Shown: positions 23,688-33,284, numbered from the stretch's first letter. The stretch: 50,313 nt of DNA from Ruminococcus sp. (GCA_017519145.1 JAFWTA010000053.1:1-50313), one strand, 5' to 3'. The notes: a model not told the origin generated them from the letters alone. Numbers and translations: made by a program.

Positions 23688-24638
23688 TTATCCGAATGCC
23701 TCGGTTATGATCCCTGTGAGCTCCGGTCTTGCAGCGATAAAATAGTCAAGCTGCCCGAGAAGCTCCTCTGCTCGGCAGATACAGTCCGCTGTGGTCTTGC
23801 CGCGGAAGTACTTTTCCTCGCGGAGACTGTCTGCAAGATACCTGACAGCAAGCTCAGCCGTGCTGCGCAATATGCCGCAGTACAGGGAGCTTACTTCCTC
23901 TGCGGTGAGAAGTCCGTCCAGTCCCTCGGCAAAGCCCTGTGCGGCTGCGCGGACAGTGGACAGGTCTGACATATCGCCTCCGCATACCGAGCGCACAAGG
24001 TCACCGAAGTCTATGGCAGCATAGCCCCTCATTGCGGTGTCAAGGTCGATGACTGTCAGGGCGTCCCCGATGAGGACATTGTCCGCCTTTGCATCGCCGT
24101 GTATGATACGTCTCGGGAGCTCCTCCGTGAACACGGCATCAAGCTCGGCTTTCAGCCGTGCAAGCTTAGGAGCTTCTCCGCCCAGAGCTGTAAGCTCGTC
24201 GTAATAGCCGCCAAAGTCGTGGTAGCCGCTCGGCAGAGCGGCAGAGTTCAGCTCCCTGCCGTCTATGATCCTGATAAAGCTGCCGAATGCCCGTCCCGCA
24301 GCCGCGGGTTCAGCCGCGGCTGTTGCGGCCGCGGAAAGATACCTGTAAATACGCCATACTTTTCCCTCCGCGACCGCATATGTTTTATCGCCGGAGGCGA
24401 TAAAACACGGGACGGCTGTATCGGAGCCGCCTGACTCCGCAAAGGCACGGGAGATGACAGAGATGTTGTCCATAACAGCTTCGGGACAGGGGAATACTGC
24501 GGGATTAAGTGCCTGAAGCACATATCGCTCTCCGCCGCAGTCCGCGAGGAATGTGCGGTTTATGTGTCCTGTGTTAAGCTCCGTCAGCCCGGCGGCTTCG
24601 GGGAGCCCGAAAAGTGTAGGTATATAGCGGATATCCAT
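23688..24638 (-). CDS. APH-fold kinase, N-acetylhexosamine 1-kinase-like
   Basis: 316 residues, AAGGTG before the ATG. Aminoglycoside-phosphotransferase fold: N-terminal GHINRTFLAD and YVLQALNPAVFPCPEAVMDN, which are like the start of NahK-type sugar kinases, and the catalytic loop HGDAKADNVLI followed by VIDLDTAMRG (metal-binding Asp). NahK phosphorylates GlcNAc or GalNAc at C1 for salvage. The protein is somewhat shorter than NahK, and no partner enzymes (phosphorylase, epimerase) are near, so the substrate is uncertain. Confidence 0.8.
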   Translation of the reverse strand: MDIRYIPTLFGLPEAAGLTELNTGHINRTFLADCGGERYVLQALNPAVFPCPEAVMDNISVISRAFAESGGSDTAVPCFIASGDKTYAVAEGKVWRIYRYLSAAATAAAEPAAAGRAFGSFIRIIDGRELNSAALPSGYHDFGGYYDELTALGGEAPKLARLKAELDAVFTEELPRRIIHGDAKADNVLIGDALTVIDLDTAMRGYAAIDFGDLVRSVCGGDMSDLSTVRAAAQGFAEGLDGLLTAEEVSSLYCGILRSTAELAVRYLADSLREEKYFRGKTTADCICRAEELLGQLDYFIAARPELTGIITEAFG

Positions 24639-24656
24639 GTTATCACCTTACAAAAC

Positions 24657-24677
24657 AGGGCGGAGAAGCTCCGCCCT
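24657..24677 (-). terminator. Terminator after the zinc-ribbon membrane protein gene
   Basis: AGGGCGGAG (24657-24665) pairs with CTCCGCCCT (24669-24677), loop AAG. On the minus strand it is followed by GTTTTG, and it lies just after the stop codon at 24682. Confidence 0.75.
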
Positions 24678-24681
24678 TTAG

Positions 24682-25161
24682 TCATAGATATTTGTCGGGA
24701 ACATTGTACCCCAGATCTGCAAGGAGCCTTGCGTATGATCTGTCCATGAGGCGCTGCTCGGACTCGGCTCTTTTTCTGTCCAGACTCTTCTGCTTTGCGC
24801 CTGTTTTTACACGGACAGCGTCGATGATACCGAACAATATCAGTACGATACTCAGGATCATCGTCAGAAGTGCTTTCATGCTGTAATATCCGTGGTGCGA
24901 GATGGTGGAAAGGGTAAGGGCGCCTGAGATGACGAAAATGATAAGTCCCAGCAGTGCGATCTTCAGTCCTGCACCTGCTTTAAAGTCGCGTGGGGCAGGA
25001 GGTTCCACCGCAAGCTCTATATAGCGGCTGTCGAGGTATTGCTGTCCGCAGCCCTTGCAGGTCCTTATGGGAGAGCCGTAATCGCGGGCGGCGGAGCTGT
25101 ATCCGATAACAGCCTTTCCGCAGCTTGGACAGGTGCCGTTAGTGTTGCGAATATCTGTCAT
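24682..25161 (-). CDS. Zinc-ribbon protein with two membrane spans
   Basis: 159 residues from the ATG at 25161, chosen because the GGATG ribosome-binding site overlaps the alternative ATG at 25170. Four Cys in CPSCGKA and CKGCGQQY form a zinc ribbon (residues about 10-40). Two hydrophobic spans follow (about 65-85, IALLGLIIFVISGALT, and 97-117, LLTMILSIVLILFGII), then a basic and acidic tail. Family unknown. Confidence 0.8.
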   Translation of the reverse strand: MTDIRNTNGTCPSCGKAVIGYSSAARDYGSPIRTCKGCGQQYLDSRYIELAVEPPAPRDFKAGAGLKIALLGLIIFVISGALTLSTISHHGYYSMKALLTMILSIVLILFGIIDAVRVKTGAKQKSLDRKRAESEQRLMDRSYARLLADLGYNVPDKYL

Positions 25162-25234
25162 ATAGATCATCCTTTTCTTGGAAAAAACAGTAGTGGGAAT
25201 AGTGATGAGTTTTTACGGAAGTGCAGATCTTTTG

Positions 25235-26593
25235 TCAGTTCTTCAGGCTCTGCATAGGTGCAGGGATACGTCCGCCGCGGTTGATGAACTTGGCAGGAGA
25301 CTTCTCCCTGATGGGCATAACAGGACCGCTTCCCAGCAGACCGCCGAATTTGAGGGTGTCGCCCTCTTTCTTGCCGATGGCAGGGATAAGACGTACTGCT
25401 GTGGTCTTTGAGTTCACCATGCCGATAGCAGCCTCGTCCGCAATGATAGCGGATATGGTCTCGGGACTTATCTCACCCGGAACTACTATCATGTCAAGTC
25501 CGACAGAGCATACAGCTGTCATTGCTTCCAGCTTTTCAAGGCTGAGAACACCTGCGACTGCGGCATCTATCATGCCTGCGTCCTCGGATACGGGAATGAA
25601 TGCGCCCGAGAGTCCGCCGACAGTGGATGAAGCCATTACGCCGCCCTTCTTGACTGCGTCGTTGAGCATAGCGAGGCAGGCAGTGGTGCCGTGGGTGCCG
25701 CACATTTCCAGACCCATTTCCTCGAGGATATGTGCAACGCTGTCGCCCACAGCAGGTGTGGGAGCCAGAGACAGGTCAACTATGCCGAAGGGAACGCCAA
25801 GGAGCTCGGAAGCTCTTGCACCTACCAGCTGACCCATACGGGTTATCTTGAATGCGGTCTTCTTGATGATGTCCGCAATTTCGTTTATTGAAGCATCGGG
25901 GTACTTTGTAAGAGCTGCGCGGACAACTCCGGGACCCGAAACGCCGACGTGTATCTCGCAGTCGGGCTCGCCTACGCCGTGGAATGCGCCTGCCATGAAG
26001 GGGTTATCCTCAACGGCATTGCAGAATACTACCAGCTTTGCAGGTCCGATACAGTCGCGGTCTGCGGTCTTTACGGCAGCTTCCTTGACTATCTGACCCA
26101 TGAGCTTTACAGCGTCCATGTTGATACCCGACTTTGTTGAGCCGATATTTACGGATGAGCAGATGTTCTGTGTAACGTCAAGAGCCTCGGGGATAGACTT
26201 GATGAGTGCCATGTCGCCTGCACTGAAGCCCTTGTGTACCAGCGCCGAATAGCCGCCTATGAAGTTGACGCCGCAGGTGTCGGCAGCTCTCTGGAGTGCC
26301 TTTGCGAACTTGACGGGATCACCGTCGGGGCAGGCTGCTGCCAGCATGGCTATGGGAGTTACGGAGATACGCTTGTTTACGATGGGGATGCCGTACTCCT
26401 TTTCGATCTGCTGACCGACAGGCACAAGCTTGCCTGCCTTGGTCACTATCTTGTTGTAGACCTTCTCGCAGGCCTTGTCGATATCCGTGTCGATACAGTC
26501 AAGGAGAGAGATACCCATGGTGATAGTACGGATATCAAGGCACTCGTCCTGTATCATGCGGATAGTTTCGAGAATATTATATACGTTAAGCAT
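25235..26593 (-). CDS. UPF0210/PFL-like protein (DUF711)
   Basis: 452 residues, the family length. Conserved from N-terminus ([20 protein letters not shown]) to C-terminus ([13 protein letters not shown]), with [32 protein letters not shown] and [20 protein letters not shown] (in outline). The family adopts a glycyl-radical-enzyme-like barrel, and its biochemical role is not established. It is almost always paired with an ACT-domain protein, as here (18 bases upstream). Confidence 0.93.
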   Translation of the reverse strand: MLNVYNILETIRMIQDECLDIRTITMGISLLDCIDTDIDKACEKVYNKIVTKAGKLVPVGQQIEKEYGIPIVNKRISVTPIAMLAAACPDGDPVKFAKALQRAADTCGVNFIGGYSALVHKGFSAGDMALIKSIPEALDVTQNICSSVNIGSTKSGINMDAVKLMGQIVKEAAVKTADRDCIGPAKLVVFCNAVEDNPFMAGAFHGVGEPDCEIHVGVSGPGVVRAALTKYPDASINEIADIIKKTAFKITRMGQLVGARASELLGVPFGIVDLSLAPTPAVGDSVAHILEEMGLEMCGTHGTTACLAMLNDAVKKGGVMASSTVGGLSGAFIPVSEDAGMIDAAVAGVLSLEKLEAMTAVCSVGLDMIVVPGEISPETISAIIADEAAIGMVNSKTTAVRLIPAIGKKEGDTLKFGGLLGSGPVMPIREKSPAKFINRGGRIPAPMQSLKN

Positions 26594-26611
26594 TGAGCGG
26601 ACTTCCTTTCA

Positions 26612-26881
26612 TCAGACACTGTGCATCGAGTTGAAGATATCCTCGTGCATTGTGTGGATAGAGAGACCAAGCTCTGTGCCGAGGGCAGTCATCCTGTCAA
26701 CAAGCTCCGAGAAATCGCCCTTGATAGCCGATATATCCACCAGCATTATCATAGCGAACATATCCTGAAGAACGCTCTGTGTCACCTCTATAACATTAAC
26801 ATTGTACTCGGCACAGATACCGCTTACCTTGTGGAGGATACCGACAGTATCCTTACCGATAACAGTTACAACTGCTCTCAT
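26612..26881 (-). CDS. ACT-domain protein (UPF0237)
   Basis: 89 residues made of one ACT domain (RAVVTVIGKDTVGILHKVSG, then NVNVIEVTQSVLQDMFAMIM). GGAGG before the ATG. Such domains bind small ligands, often amino acids, and regulate partner enzymes. The constant pairing with UPF0210 suggests that it controls that protein. Confidence 0.93.
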   Translation of the reverse strand: MRAVVTVIGKDTVGILHKVSGICAEYNVNVIEVTQSVLQDMFAMIMLVDISAIKGDFSELVDRMTALGTELGLSIHTMHEDIFNSMHSV

Positions 26882-26934
26882 AATAAAAACCTCCGTTTTG
26901 TTGTAATATGGGGACTCCCCACATGATTGATATA

Positions 26935-26963
26935 ATTATATCATACCTGTCCCGTAAAGTCAA
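26935..26963 (-). promoter_or_regulatory. Promoter of the ACT/UPF0210 operon
   Basis: On the minus strand TTGACT at 26963-26958, 17-base spacer, TATAAT at 26940-26935. The leader contains GTGGGGAGTCCCCAT, a small GC-rich hairpin. Confidence 0.75.
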
Positions 26964-26978
26964 TATCGCTTTTTCGGT

Positions 26979-27073
26979 GATCAGTGCATAATGCTTAGCA
27001 GGGACGCCCATCGGGCGTCCGCAAATAACGCAGTAAATCACACTGATCCGTGTAGGGGCGGCGTCCCCTGCAC
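26979..27073. repeat. GC-rich multi-hairpin element
   Basis: GATCAGTG (26979-26986) and CACTGATC (27041-27048) frame a perfect 8-bp hairpin GGACGCCC/GGGCGTCC (27002-27020, loop ATC). It is followed by a 9-bp stem with one G-T pair (27050-27058 with 27065-27073). It lies between two divergent operons. It resembles REP/MITE-type intergenic repeats and is GC-rich relative to its surroundings. Confidence 0.65.
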
Positions 27074-27140
27074 AGCTCACTAATAACTTACCGCTATTCA
27101 CTTTTTTTAAAAAACAGTGGAAATTTGCTTCGTTATGTGC

Positions 27141-27146
27141 TATAAT
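27141..27146 (+). promoter_or_regulatory. Extended -10 element before the PHP phosphatase gene
   Basis: TGCTATAAT with the TGn extension at 27138-27140. No good -35 hexamer at 17 bases. Confidence 0.45.
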
Positions 27147-27176
27147 AATAAAATACACTAAAAAGGGGCTGAAACT

Positions 27177-28025
27177 ATGAATCTGATCGACTGCCATACC
27201 CATACTCAGTTTTCCTTCGATTCCGATGCTCCCATAGCGGACTGCATAAAACGGGCGGAGAGTCTGGGACTTGCTGCCTATGCCATCACCGATCACTGCG
27301 AGTGCAACTGGTGGTATTCCCGTGAGCATTACGGCGAGGACGTTCAGTCCGAGGACTTCGGTTTCGGTCAGGACTTTGAGCGCTCTGTGTCCGCGGTGGA
27401 CAGGATAAAGGCGGAATACAGCGGCAGGACCCGTATCATATGCGGTACGGAAATGGGACAGGGACACCATGCTCCCGATATTGCGGCGAGGATAGCGGCT
27501 GACAAGCGCCTTGACTTCATTATCGGCTCCCTGCACCAGATACGCAATGAGTGGGACTTCTACTACATCGACTGCAAGGACTTCTCCGGGGACAGGATAT
27601 ATGAACTGCTGGAGCGGTACTTCCGCGAGATATACGAGATGTGTACCACTGTGGAGTTCGATGTGCTGGCGCACCTTACCTACTGCCTGCGCTATATGAA
27701 GCAGAGGGACGGCATTGAGCCCGATATAAGCCGGTTTGATGAGCTTATCGCCGAGAGCTTCCGCGCACTGATCGAAAAGGGCAGGGGCATTGAGATCAAT
27801 ACCTCGGGTATACGTCAGGGCTTCGGGGACTGCTTCCCCGACCTTAAATACGCAAGGCTTTTCCGTGACCTCGGGGGAGAGATACTCAGCATAGGCTCCG
27901 ACGCTCACAAGGCTGAGGACATAGGCTCCGACATAGAAAAGGGCATTGACATAGCGCGAGCGGCAGGCTTTCGCCGCATTGCTTACTTTATTAAAAGAAA
28001 ACCTTATTTTATTGACATAGACTGA
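27177..28025 (+). CDS. PHP-family phosphatase, histidinol-phosphatase-like (HisJ family)
   Basis: 282 residues, AAGGGG eight bases before the ATG. Metal-binding PHP motifs: DCHTHTQFSFDS, ITDHCECN, CGTEMGQGHH, FIIGSLHQI, FDVLAHLTYCLR and SIGSDAHKAEDIG. Family members hydrolyse histidinol phosphate in histidine synthesis, but no other his genes are present, and related PHP proteins have other phosphoester substrates. First gene of a four-gene operon. Confidence 0.87.
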   Translation: MNLIDCHTHTQFSFDSDAPIADCIKRAESLGLAAYAITDHCECNWWYSREHYGEDVQSEDFGFGQDFERSVSAVDRIKAEYSGRTRIICGTEMGQGHHAPDIAARIAADKRLDFIIGSLHQIRNEWDFYYIDCKDFSGDRIYELLERYFREIYEMCTTVEFDVLAHLTYCLRYMKQRDGIEPDISRFDELIAESFRALIEKGRGIEINTSGIRQGFGDCFPDLKYARLFRDLGGEILSIGSDAHKAEDIGSDIEKGIDIARAAGFRRIAYFIKRKPYFIDID

Positions 28026-28049
28026 TATTATATGAAAGGAACTGATACC

Positions 28050-28526
28050 ATGAACGACATCGTAAAAATATTACAGCAGAACGCCCGTATCTCCGACGCG
28101 GCGCTGGGAGAGATGCTGGGCATATCCGCGGAGGAGGCTGCTGCGGAGATAGAAAAGCTTGAAAAGAGCGGAGTCATCAAGGGCTACAGCGTTATCGTTG
28201 ACGACGACCTCTACGACAAGTCCACTGTTTACGCTACCATCGAGCTGAAGGTCACTCCTCAGAGAGACTGCGGCTTCGACGATATCGCCAAGACTATCAT
28301 GATGTATGATGAGGTCGAGAGCGTGAGCCTTATGTCCTCGGGCGCATATGACCTTGCCGTTGAGGTAAAGGGCGACAACCTCAAGGACGTTGCCTTCTTC
28401 GTATCCGAGAGACTTGCCACCATCGACGGCATACTCTCCACATCTACCCACTTCATTCTGAAAAAATACAAGGAAAAAGGCATCTTCATCGACAGTGAAG
28501 AGCCCGATGAAAGGGGACTCGTTTGA
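28050..28526 (+). CDS. Lrp/AsnC-family transcriptional regulator
   Basis: 158 residues from the ATG at 28050 (AAAGGAACTGATACC before it); the upstream in-frame ATG at 28032 lacks a site. Helix-turn-helix (NARISDAALGEMLGISAEEA, then IEKLEKSGVIKGYSVIVDD) and a RAM ligand domain (ATIELKV, VESVSLMSSGAYDLAVEVKG). The aminotransferase start overlaps its stop, so it probably responds to an amino acid handled by that enzyme. This last point is inference. Confidence 0.92.
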   Translation: MNDIVKILQQNARISDAALGEMLGISAEEAAAEIEKLEKSGVIKGYSVIVDDDLYDKSTVYATIELKVTPQRDCGFDDIAKTIMMYDEVESVSLMSSGAYDLAVEVKGDNLKDVAFFVSERLATIDGILSTSTHFILKKYKEKGIFIDSEEPDERGLV

Positions 28527-29707
28527 TCGTGATCGACTACGATAAGGTCCTTTCGGACAAAATAAAGAATATCAAGCCCTCGGGCATACGAAAGTTCTTC
28601 GATATTGCAGGAACTATGGAGGGCGTCATCTCCCTCGGCGTGGGCGAGCCCGACTTCAACACCCCTTGGGCTATCAGAAAGGCTGCCATTAAGGTGCTGG
28701 AGCGCAAGCACATCATCTACGGTCCCAACAAGGGACTTGTGCCCCTGAGAAACACCATTTCCGCTCACCTTGAGAAAAAGCACGGCGTAAAGTACGATCC
28801 CGACAAGGAAATGATCGTGACCGTGGGCGGTTCCGAGGCTATCGACCTTGCAGTAAGAGGTCTCCTTGACCCCGGCGACGAGGTGCTGGTGGTGGAGCCC
28901 TGCTTCGTGTGCTATGCTCCTCTGGTGGAGCTTGCAGGCGGCGTGCCCGTATCGGTGCCCACAAGGATAGAGAACAACTTCAAGCTTACTCTTGAGGACT
29001 TCAAAGACAAGGTCACGGAGCGCACAAAGCTGCTCATACTGCCATTCCCCAACAATCCTACGGGAGCAGTAATGACCAAGGAGGATCTGGAGCCTATTGC
29101 CGAGTTTCTCCGCGATACAAATATAATGATACTCTCCGATGAGATATATTCGGAGCTCACCTACGGCAGAAAGCATTTCTCCATCATCGAGCTGGAGGGC
29201 ATGAGAGAGCGGACTATCTACGTCAACGGCTTCTCAAAGGCTTATGCCATGACGGGCTGGAGACTGGGCTATGTTGCCGCTCCCGAGCCTGTTATCAGTC
29301 AGATATCGAAGATACACCAGTACGGTATCATGTGCAGTCCCTTTATCAGCCAGAATGCCGCTGTTGAGGCGCTTACCTCCTGCGACGCCGAGGTGGACAA
29401 GATGGTGGACGAGTACAATATCCGCCGCCGCTACCTTGTGGGTGAGTTCAATCGTCTGGGACTTACCTGCTTTAATCCCGAGGGAGCCTTCTATGTGTTC
29501 CCCTGTATCAAGAGCACGGGTCTCACCAGCGAGGAATTCTGCGAGAGGCTGCTATTTGAGGAGAAGGTGGCAACAGTTCCCGGAAGCGCATTCGGAGAGA
29601 GCGGAGAGGGCTATATCCGTATTTCATATGCCTACTCCCTCAAGCACCTCATGGAGGCTATAAGCCGTATCGAGAAGTTCCTGAAGAAGCTGGAGGCTGA
29701 GAAGTAA
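28523..29707 (+). CDS. Class I/II PLP-dependent aminotransferase
   Basis: 394 residues, TTG start overlapping the Lrp stop (TTGA) with AGGGG six bases upstream. Fold-type I motifs: SLGVGEPDFNTP, YGPNKGLVPLR, VGGSEAIDLAVRGLL, PNNPTGAVMTKEDL, SDEIYSELTY, the PLP Lys in NGFSKAYAMTGWRLGY, and the substrate Arg in YIRISYAYS. Aspartate- or aromatic-type amino acid transamination is likely, but the exact substrate is not readable. Confidence 0.92.
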   Translation: MIVIDYDKVLSDKIKNIKPSGIRKFFDIAGTMEGVISLGVGEPDFNTPWAIRKAAIKVLERKHIIYGPNKGLVPLRNTISAHLEKKHGVKYDPDKEMIVTVGGSEAIDLAVRGLLDPGDEVLVVEPCFVCYAPLVELAGGVPVSVPTRIENNFKLTLEDFKDKVTERTKLLILPFPNNPTGAVMTKEDLEPIAEFLRDTNIMILSDEIYSELTYGRKHFSIIELEGMRERTIYVNGFSKAYAMTGWRLGYVAAPEPVISQISKIHQYGIMCSPFISQNAAVEALTSCDAEVDKMVDEYNIRRRYLVGEFNRLGLTCFNPEGAFYVFPCIKSTGLTSEEFCERLLFEEKVATVPGSAFGESGEGYIRISYAYSLKHLMEAISRIEKFLKKLEAEK

Positions 29708-30564
29708 TGAGGGTAAAGACTGCTGCAAAGATAAATCTTGCACTGGACGTTACGGGAAAGCTGCCTGACGGCTACCACACCATTGAGAGCGTTTTCCAGA
29801 CAGTGGGGCTTTACGATGAAGTAAGTGTGGAGCTGACCGAGGTCGGCATAGAGCTTGGCTGTGAAGTTCCCGAGGAGTTCGCAAGCGCGGACCCCATACC
29901 CTGCGATGAACGCAATATCGCTTACAAAGCCGCAAAGCTGTTCTTTGAGGAGAACGGTATGGACTGCGGCTGCCGTATACATATAAAAAAAGGTATCCCC
30001 TCACAGGCAGGCATGGGAGGCGGAAGCACCGACGCGGCTGCCGTGCTGTACTGCCTCGGAAAGCTTACGGGCAAAAAAGTCGGTGCTCCCGAAAAGCTGG
30101 GGGCGGACGTTCCTTTCTTCCTTACGGGAGGGACTGCCTATGTTGAGGGCATCGGCGAGGTAATAAAGCCTATTGCCGATTATTCGGGACGCATCCTTGT
30201 TATCGCCAAGGGCGGCGAGGGAGTCTCTACCGCCGAGGCTTACAGGAACATAGACGCACTCGAAGCTCCGCACCACCCCGACGCAAAGGCTCTTGCGGAG
30301 ACTATCGGCAGCGCTCCTGACAGAGCTTACGAGCACTTCGGCAATCTCTTTGAACAGGCAGTCTGCCTTGAGGATGTGGATAAGCTGAAGTCAGCGATGC
30401 TCAACAAGGACGCTCTCAGAGCTGTCATGACCGGAAGCGGCTCGGCAGTATTCGGGCTTTTCGAGACCCGCGATCAGGCTGAGATATGCGCGGAAAAGCT
30501 GGAAAAATGGGGCTATTTCGCCGCTGTCTGCGAGACTGTTCCCGAAAGCTTTATAGTGATCTGA
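29707..30564 (+). CDS. ispE: 4-diphosphocytidyl-2-C-methyl-D-erythritol kinase
   Basis: 285 residues. GHMP kinase of the non-mevalonate isoprenoid pathway, phosphorylating CDP-ME at the 2-hydroxyl. Motifs: AKINLALDVTGKLPDGYHTI at the N-terminus, the ATP loop GIPSQAGMGGGSTDAAAVL, LGADVPFFLTGGTA and MTGSGSAVFGLF. Starts in the TAATG overlap with the aminotransferase stop, so the two are translationally coupled. Confidence 0.95.
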   Translation: MRVKTAAKINLALDVTGKLPDGYHTIESVFQTVGLYDEVSVELTEVGIELGCEVPEEFASADPIPCDERNIAYKAAKLFFEENGMDCGCRIHIKKGIPSQAGMGGGSTDAAAVLYCLGKLTGKKVGAPEKLGADVPFFLTGGTAYVEGIGEVIKPIADYSGRILVIAKGGEGVSTAEAYRNIDALEAPHHPDAKALAETIGSAPDRAYEHFGNLFEQAVCLEDVDKLKSAMLNKDALRAVMTGSGSAVFGLFETRDQAEICAEKLEKWGYFAAVCETVPESFIVI

Positions 30565-30608
30565 CAAAACTTCCGCTGTAAGGGCAGCGGGATATATATG
30601 CATATCAT

Positions 30609-30637
30609 GGGACGGATAATGCCGTCCCTTTGCTTTT
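30609..30637 (+). terminator. Terminator of the PHP-ispE operon
   Basis: GGGACGG (30609-30615), loop ATAATG, CCGTCCC (30622-30628), then TTTGCTTTTTT. Confidence 0.75.
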
Positions 30638-30738
30638 TTACGCTGTATATAGCAGAACCGGAAGGTATCTGCTGCTGATGAGCTGCTGTAAGTTTTTGTT
30701 CATAATTTTGGCGTTTTGATGAAAATTAACAAAATCTA

Positions 30739-30767
30739 TTGACAAGATGATAATATTCAGTTATAAT
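30739..30767 (+). promoter_or_regulatory. Perfect consensus promoter of the DUF1508 gene
   Basis: TTGACA at 30739-30744, 17-base spacer, TATAAT at 30762-30767. Full match to the sigma-A consensus, so strong constitutive expression is expected. Confidence 0.8.
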
Positions 30768-30830
30768 TATGGTGTAAATCGAAAAACAATCGATTTTGTA
30801 ATTCTTTGCTGAAAGGTGTTGAAAACATTT

Positions 30831-31217
30831 ATGGGTAAATTTATCATCAAGGCTACGAAAACAGGCTTCACATTCAGTCTGAAAGCAGGTAACGGCGAGG
30901 TCATAGCTACCGGCGGAGAGGTATACAACACTCTCGCCAGCGCAAAGAACGGTATAGCAAGCGTTGCCAAGAATGCTCCCGCTGCTAATCTTGAGGATCA
31001 GACCATTGAGGGATTCCAGTCAGAGACAAATCCGAAGTTCGAGATATACAAGGACAAGTCCGGCGCGTTCAGATTCCGCCTTAAAGCAAAAAATGGTGAG
31101 ATCATCGCCGCCAGCGAGGGCTATGTCAAGAAGGACAGCTGCAAGAAGGGCATTGCCAGCGTAAGAAAGAACGCTGTTGACGCTCCCGTTATCGAGCCCG
31201 AGCCCGAGAAAAAGTAA
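30831..31217 (+). CDS. Tandem DUF1508 (YegP-like) protein
   Basis: 128 residues with two copies of the family unit: KFIIKATKTGFTFSLKAGNG (about 3-50) and KFEIYKDKSGAFRFRLKAKN (about 65-112). Each ends in the conserved K-x-GIASV-x-KNA segment. A short Pro/Glu tail follows. ATG at 30831 with AAAGGTG 12 bases upstream; an in-frame TTG at 30816 is less likely. The family is widespread but its function is poorly known. The very strong promoter suggests abundance. Confidence 0.9.
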   Translation: MGKFIIKATKTGFTFSLKAGNGEVIATGGEVYNTLASAKNGIASVAKNAPAANLEDQTIEGFQSETNPKFEIYKDKSGAFRFRLKAKNGEIIAASEGYVKKDSCKKGIASVRKNAVDAPVIEPEPEKK

Positions 31218-31243
31218 GTCTGACCGTATATATCAGAACCATG

Positions 31244-31286
31244 AGCCATAGTATTTCTGCCTTTCGGAAGTACTATGGCTTTTTTA
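31244..31286 (+). terminator. Terminator after the DUF1508 gene
   Basis: AGCCATAGTA (31244-31253) pairs with TACTATGGCT (31271-31280), followed by TTTTTT. Confidence 0.8.
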
Positions 31287-31376
31287 TATTATCTGCATGA
31301 CATAGTTCAGCGCAGACAGCCGCTCCGATCACCCGTTGCATCAATGTGCTGCGGCGAAGAAATGTCCAAAAATCTA

Positions 31377-31405
31377 TTGACAGAACGGCTGAAATATTAT
31401 ATAAT
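31377..31405 (+). promoter_or_regulatory. Perfect consensus promoter of rny
   Basis: TTGACA at 31377-31382, 17-base spacer, TATAAT at 31400-31405, about 300 bases before the start codon. Confidence 0.78.
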
Positions 31406-31706
31406 AATTATGTTGTATTTATTTGCATAATATTACTATGGCAGTATATGCAGCTTTGTTTTACATCATTATCCGCACAGGCAAGATATATATACAAGCC
31501 GCGGTTTTTAAATATGATAACGGAACAAAAAATTTGGACGGGATAACGTCCGTCTATCTTTTGCGAGTCTGCCCGCTTGTCAGGGCACGGCTCTTGATCT
31601 ATATATTTATAAATGAATAAAATAATGCGGCATTTACCGCCTTTAAGTAATAATTAAAACATGATACAAACTTTTAATTATATCAGAAAAGGAGGTAATG
31701 CACTGT

Positions 31707-33284
31707 ATGAACCCGGGTCTGGCTATTGTTCTTATCCTCGTCGCACTTGCAGGCGGTGTCTTTCTTGGCTATCTTCTGTTCTTCAAGAAGGGCGTTGCAG
31801 CAGGTGTTGAACAGCGTAAGCGCGATGCAGAGGCTATCGTCGGTTCTGCTGAACAGCAGGCTGAGCGTATTGTCGAGGACGCCGAAAAGGATGCCGACAA
31901 TAAAAAGAAAAGCGCTCTCATAGAGGCTAAGGACGAAATACATAAGCTCCGCACAGAAGCGGACAAGGAGATCAAGGATCGCAGAGCAGAGCTGTCACGT
32001 CAGGAAAGACGTATGCAGCAGAAGGAAGAGAATTTAGACAAGAAAACCGATAACCTCGAGAAAAAGGAGGAAACCCTCAACCAGAAGATCAAATCAGCCG
32101 ATGAAAAGCTGAAGGAGGCTGACTCTATCAAGAAGAGCCAGATGGATATTCTGGAGCGTATTTCCGAATTTACCAAGGATCAGGCTAAGGAGTACATAAT
32201 CTCAAAGCTTGAGGACGACCTCGTCCACGAAAAGGCTGTCAAGGTCGCTGCTTACGAGCAGATGATCAAGGACGAATGTCAGGAGAAGGCAAGAAGCTAT
32301 ATCTCACTGGCTATCGCCAAGGTGGCTGCGGATCAGGTATCCGAGGCGGCTGTTTCAGTCGTTCCTCTCCCCAATGACGAGATGAAGGGCCGTATAATCG
32401 GCCGCGAAGGACGTAACATCAGGACTCTTGAGACCCTCACAGGTGTCGATCTCATCATCGACGATACCCCCGAGGCTATCACTATTTCCTGCTTCGACCA
32501 GATCAGACGTGAGGTCGCAAGGATCGCTCTCGAAAAGCTTATCGCTGACGGACGTATCCACCCCACCCGTATCGAGGAAATGGTCGAGAAAGCCCGCCGC
32601 GAAGTGGAATACCGCATCAAGCAGGAGGGCGAAAGAGCTGTTATCGAGACCAATGTTCACGGTCTCAACCATGAGCTCATCAAGCTTATCGGACGACTCA
32701 AGTTCCGTACAAGCTACAGACAGAACGTCCTTGACCACTCTATCGAGGTCGCCAAGCTCTGCGGAGTTCTCGCTTCCGAGCTGGGTGTTGACGCCAATAT
32801 CGCAAGGCGTGCAGGTCTTCTCCACGATATCGGTAAGGCTCTTACTTCCGAGATCGAGGGATCACACGTTCAGATCGGCGTTGACGTTTGTAAAAAATAC
32901 AACGAAAATCCTGTTATTATCCATGCTGTTGAGGCTCACCACAACGATGTCGAGCCCAGAACAGTCATTGCCTGCATAGTTCAGGCAGCCGACGCTATCT
33001 CCGCTGCAAGACCTGCCGCAAGAAGCGAAAACTACGAAAGCTATATCAAACGCCTTCAGAAGCTTGAGGAGATATGCAACTCCTATGACGGCGTTGAGAA
33101 GTGCTTTGCTGTACAGGCAGGACGTGAAGTCAGGATCATGGTCGTTCCCGAGGTCATCAACGATGAGAAGATGGTCCTCGTCGCAAGACAGATCGCTCAG
33201 CAGATCGAGTCTGAGATGGATTATCCGGGACAGATCAAGGTCAACCTTATCCGCGAGAGCAGGGTAACTGACTACGCGAAATAA
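31707..33284 (+). CDS. rny: Ribonuclease Y
   Basis: 525 residues from the ATG at 31707 (AGGAGG upstream; an earlier ATG at 31698 is too close to it). Membrane-anchored endoribonuclease that starts mRNA decay. N-terminal membrane helix (about 4-27, [20 protein letters not shown]), long coiled coil (about 30-200, Glu/Lys-rich), KH domain ([15 protein letters not shown], about 228-245) and HD domain ([10 protein letters not shown] with metal His/Asp, and [10 protein letters not shown]). Length and order match the family. Confidence 0.97.
   Translation: MNPGLAIVLILVALAGGVFLGYLLFFKKGVAAGVEQRKRDAEAIVGSAEQQAERIVEDAEKDADNKKKSALIEAKDEIHKLRTEADKEIKDRRAELSRQERRMQQKEENLDKKTDNLEKKEETLNQKIKSADEKLKEADSIKKSQMDILERISEFTKDQAKEYIISKLEDDLVHEKAVKVAAYEQMIKDECQEKARSYISLAIAKVAADQVSEAAVSVVPLPNDEMKGRIIGREGRNIRTLETLTGVDLIIDDTPEAITISCFDQIRREVARIALEKLIADGRIHPTRIEEMVEKARREVEYRIKQEGERAVIETNVHGLNHELIKLIGRLKFRTSYRQNVLDHSIEVAKLCGVLASELGVDANIARRAGLLHDIGKALTSEIEGSHVQIGVDVCKKYNENPVIIHAVEAHHNDVEPRTVIACIVQAADAISAARPAARSENYESYIKRLQKLEEICNSYDGVEKCFAVQAGREVRIMVVPEVINDEKMVLVARQIAQQIESEMDYPGQIKVNLIRESRVTDYAK

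Larger units (their letters stand above)
31218..31706. other. Intergenic region and long rny leader
   Basis: 489 bases: the DUF1508 terminator, then the rny promoter at 31377 and a leader of nearly 300 bases. The leader contains two short hairpins (GGACGGGATAACGTCC near 31537 and TGCCC/GGGCA near 31569-31587). A 65-codon frame at 31423 has no ribosome-binding site and is not called. Confidence 0.6.

Noticed and set aside
26853-27908. 351-codon minus-strand frame
   Set aside because: It is antisense to the PHP phosphatase and crosses the intergenic repeat; no ribosome-binding site.
31423-31620. 65-codon frame in the rny leader
   Set aside because: No Shine-Dalgarno sequence and unusual composition; kept as leader.
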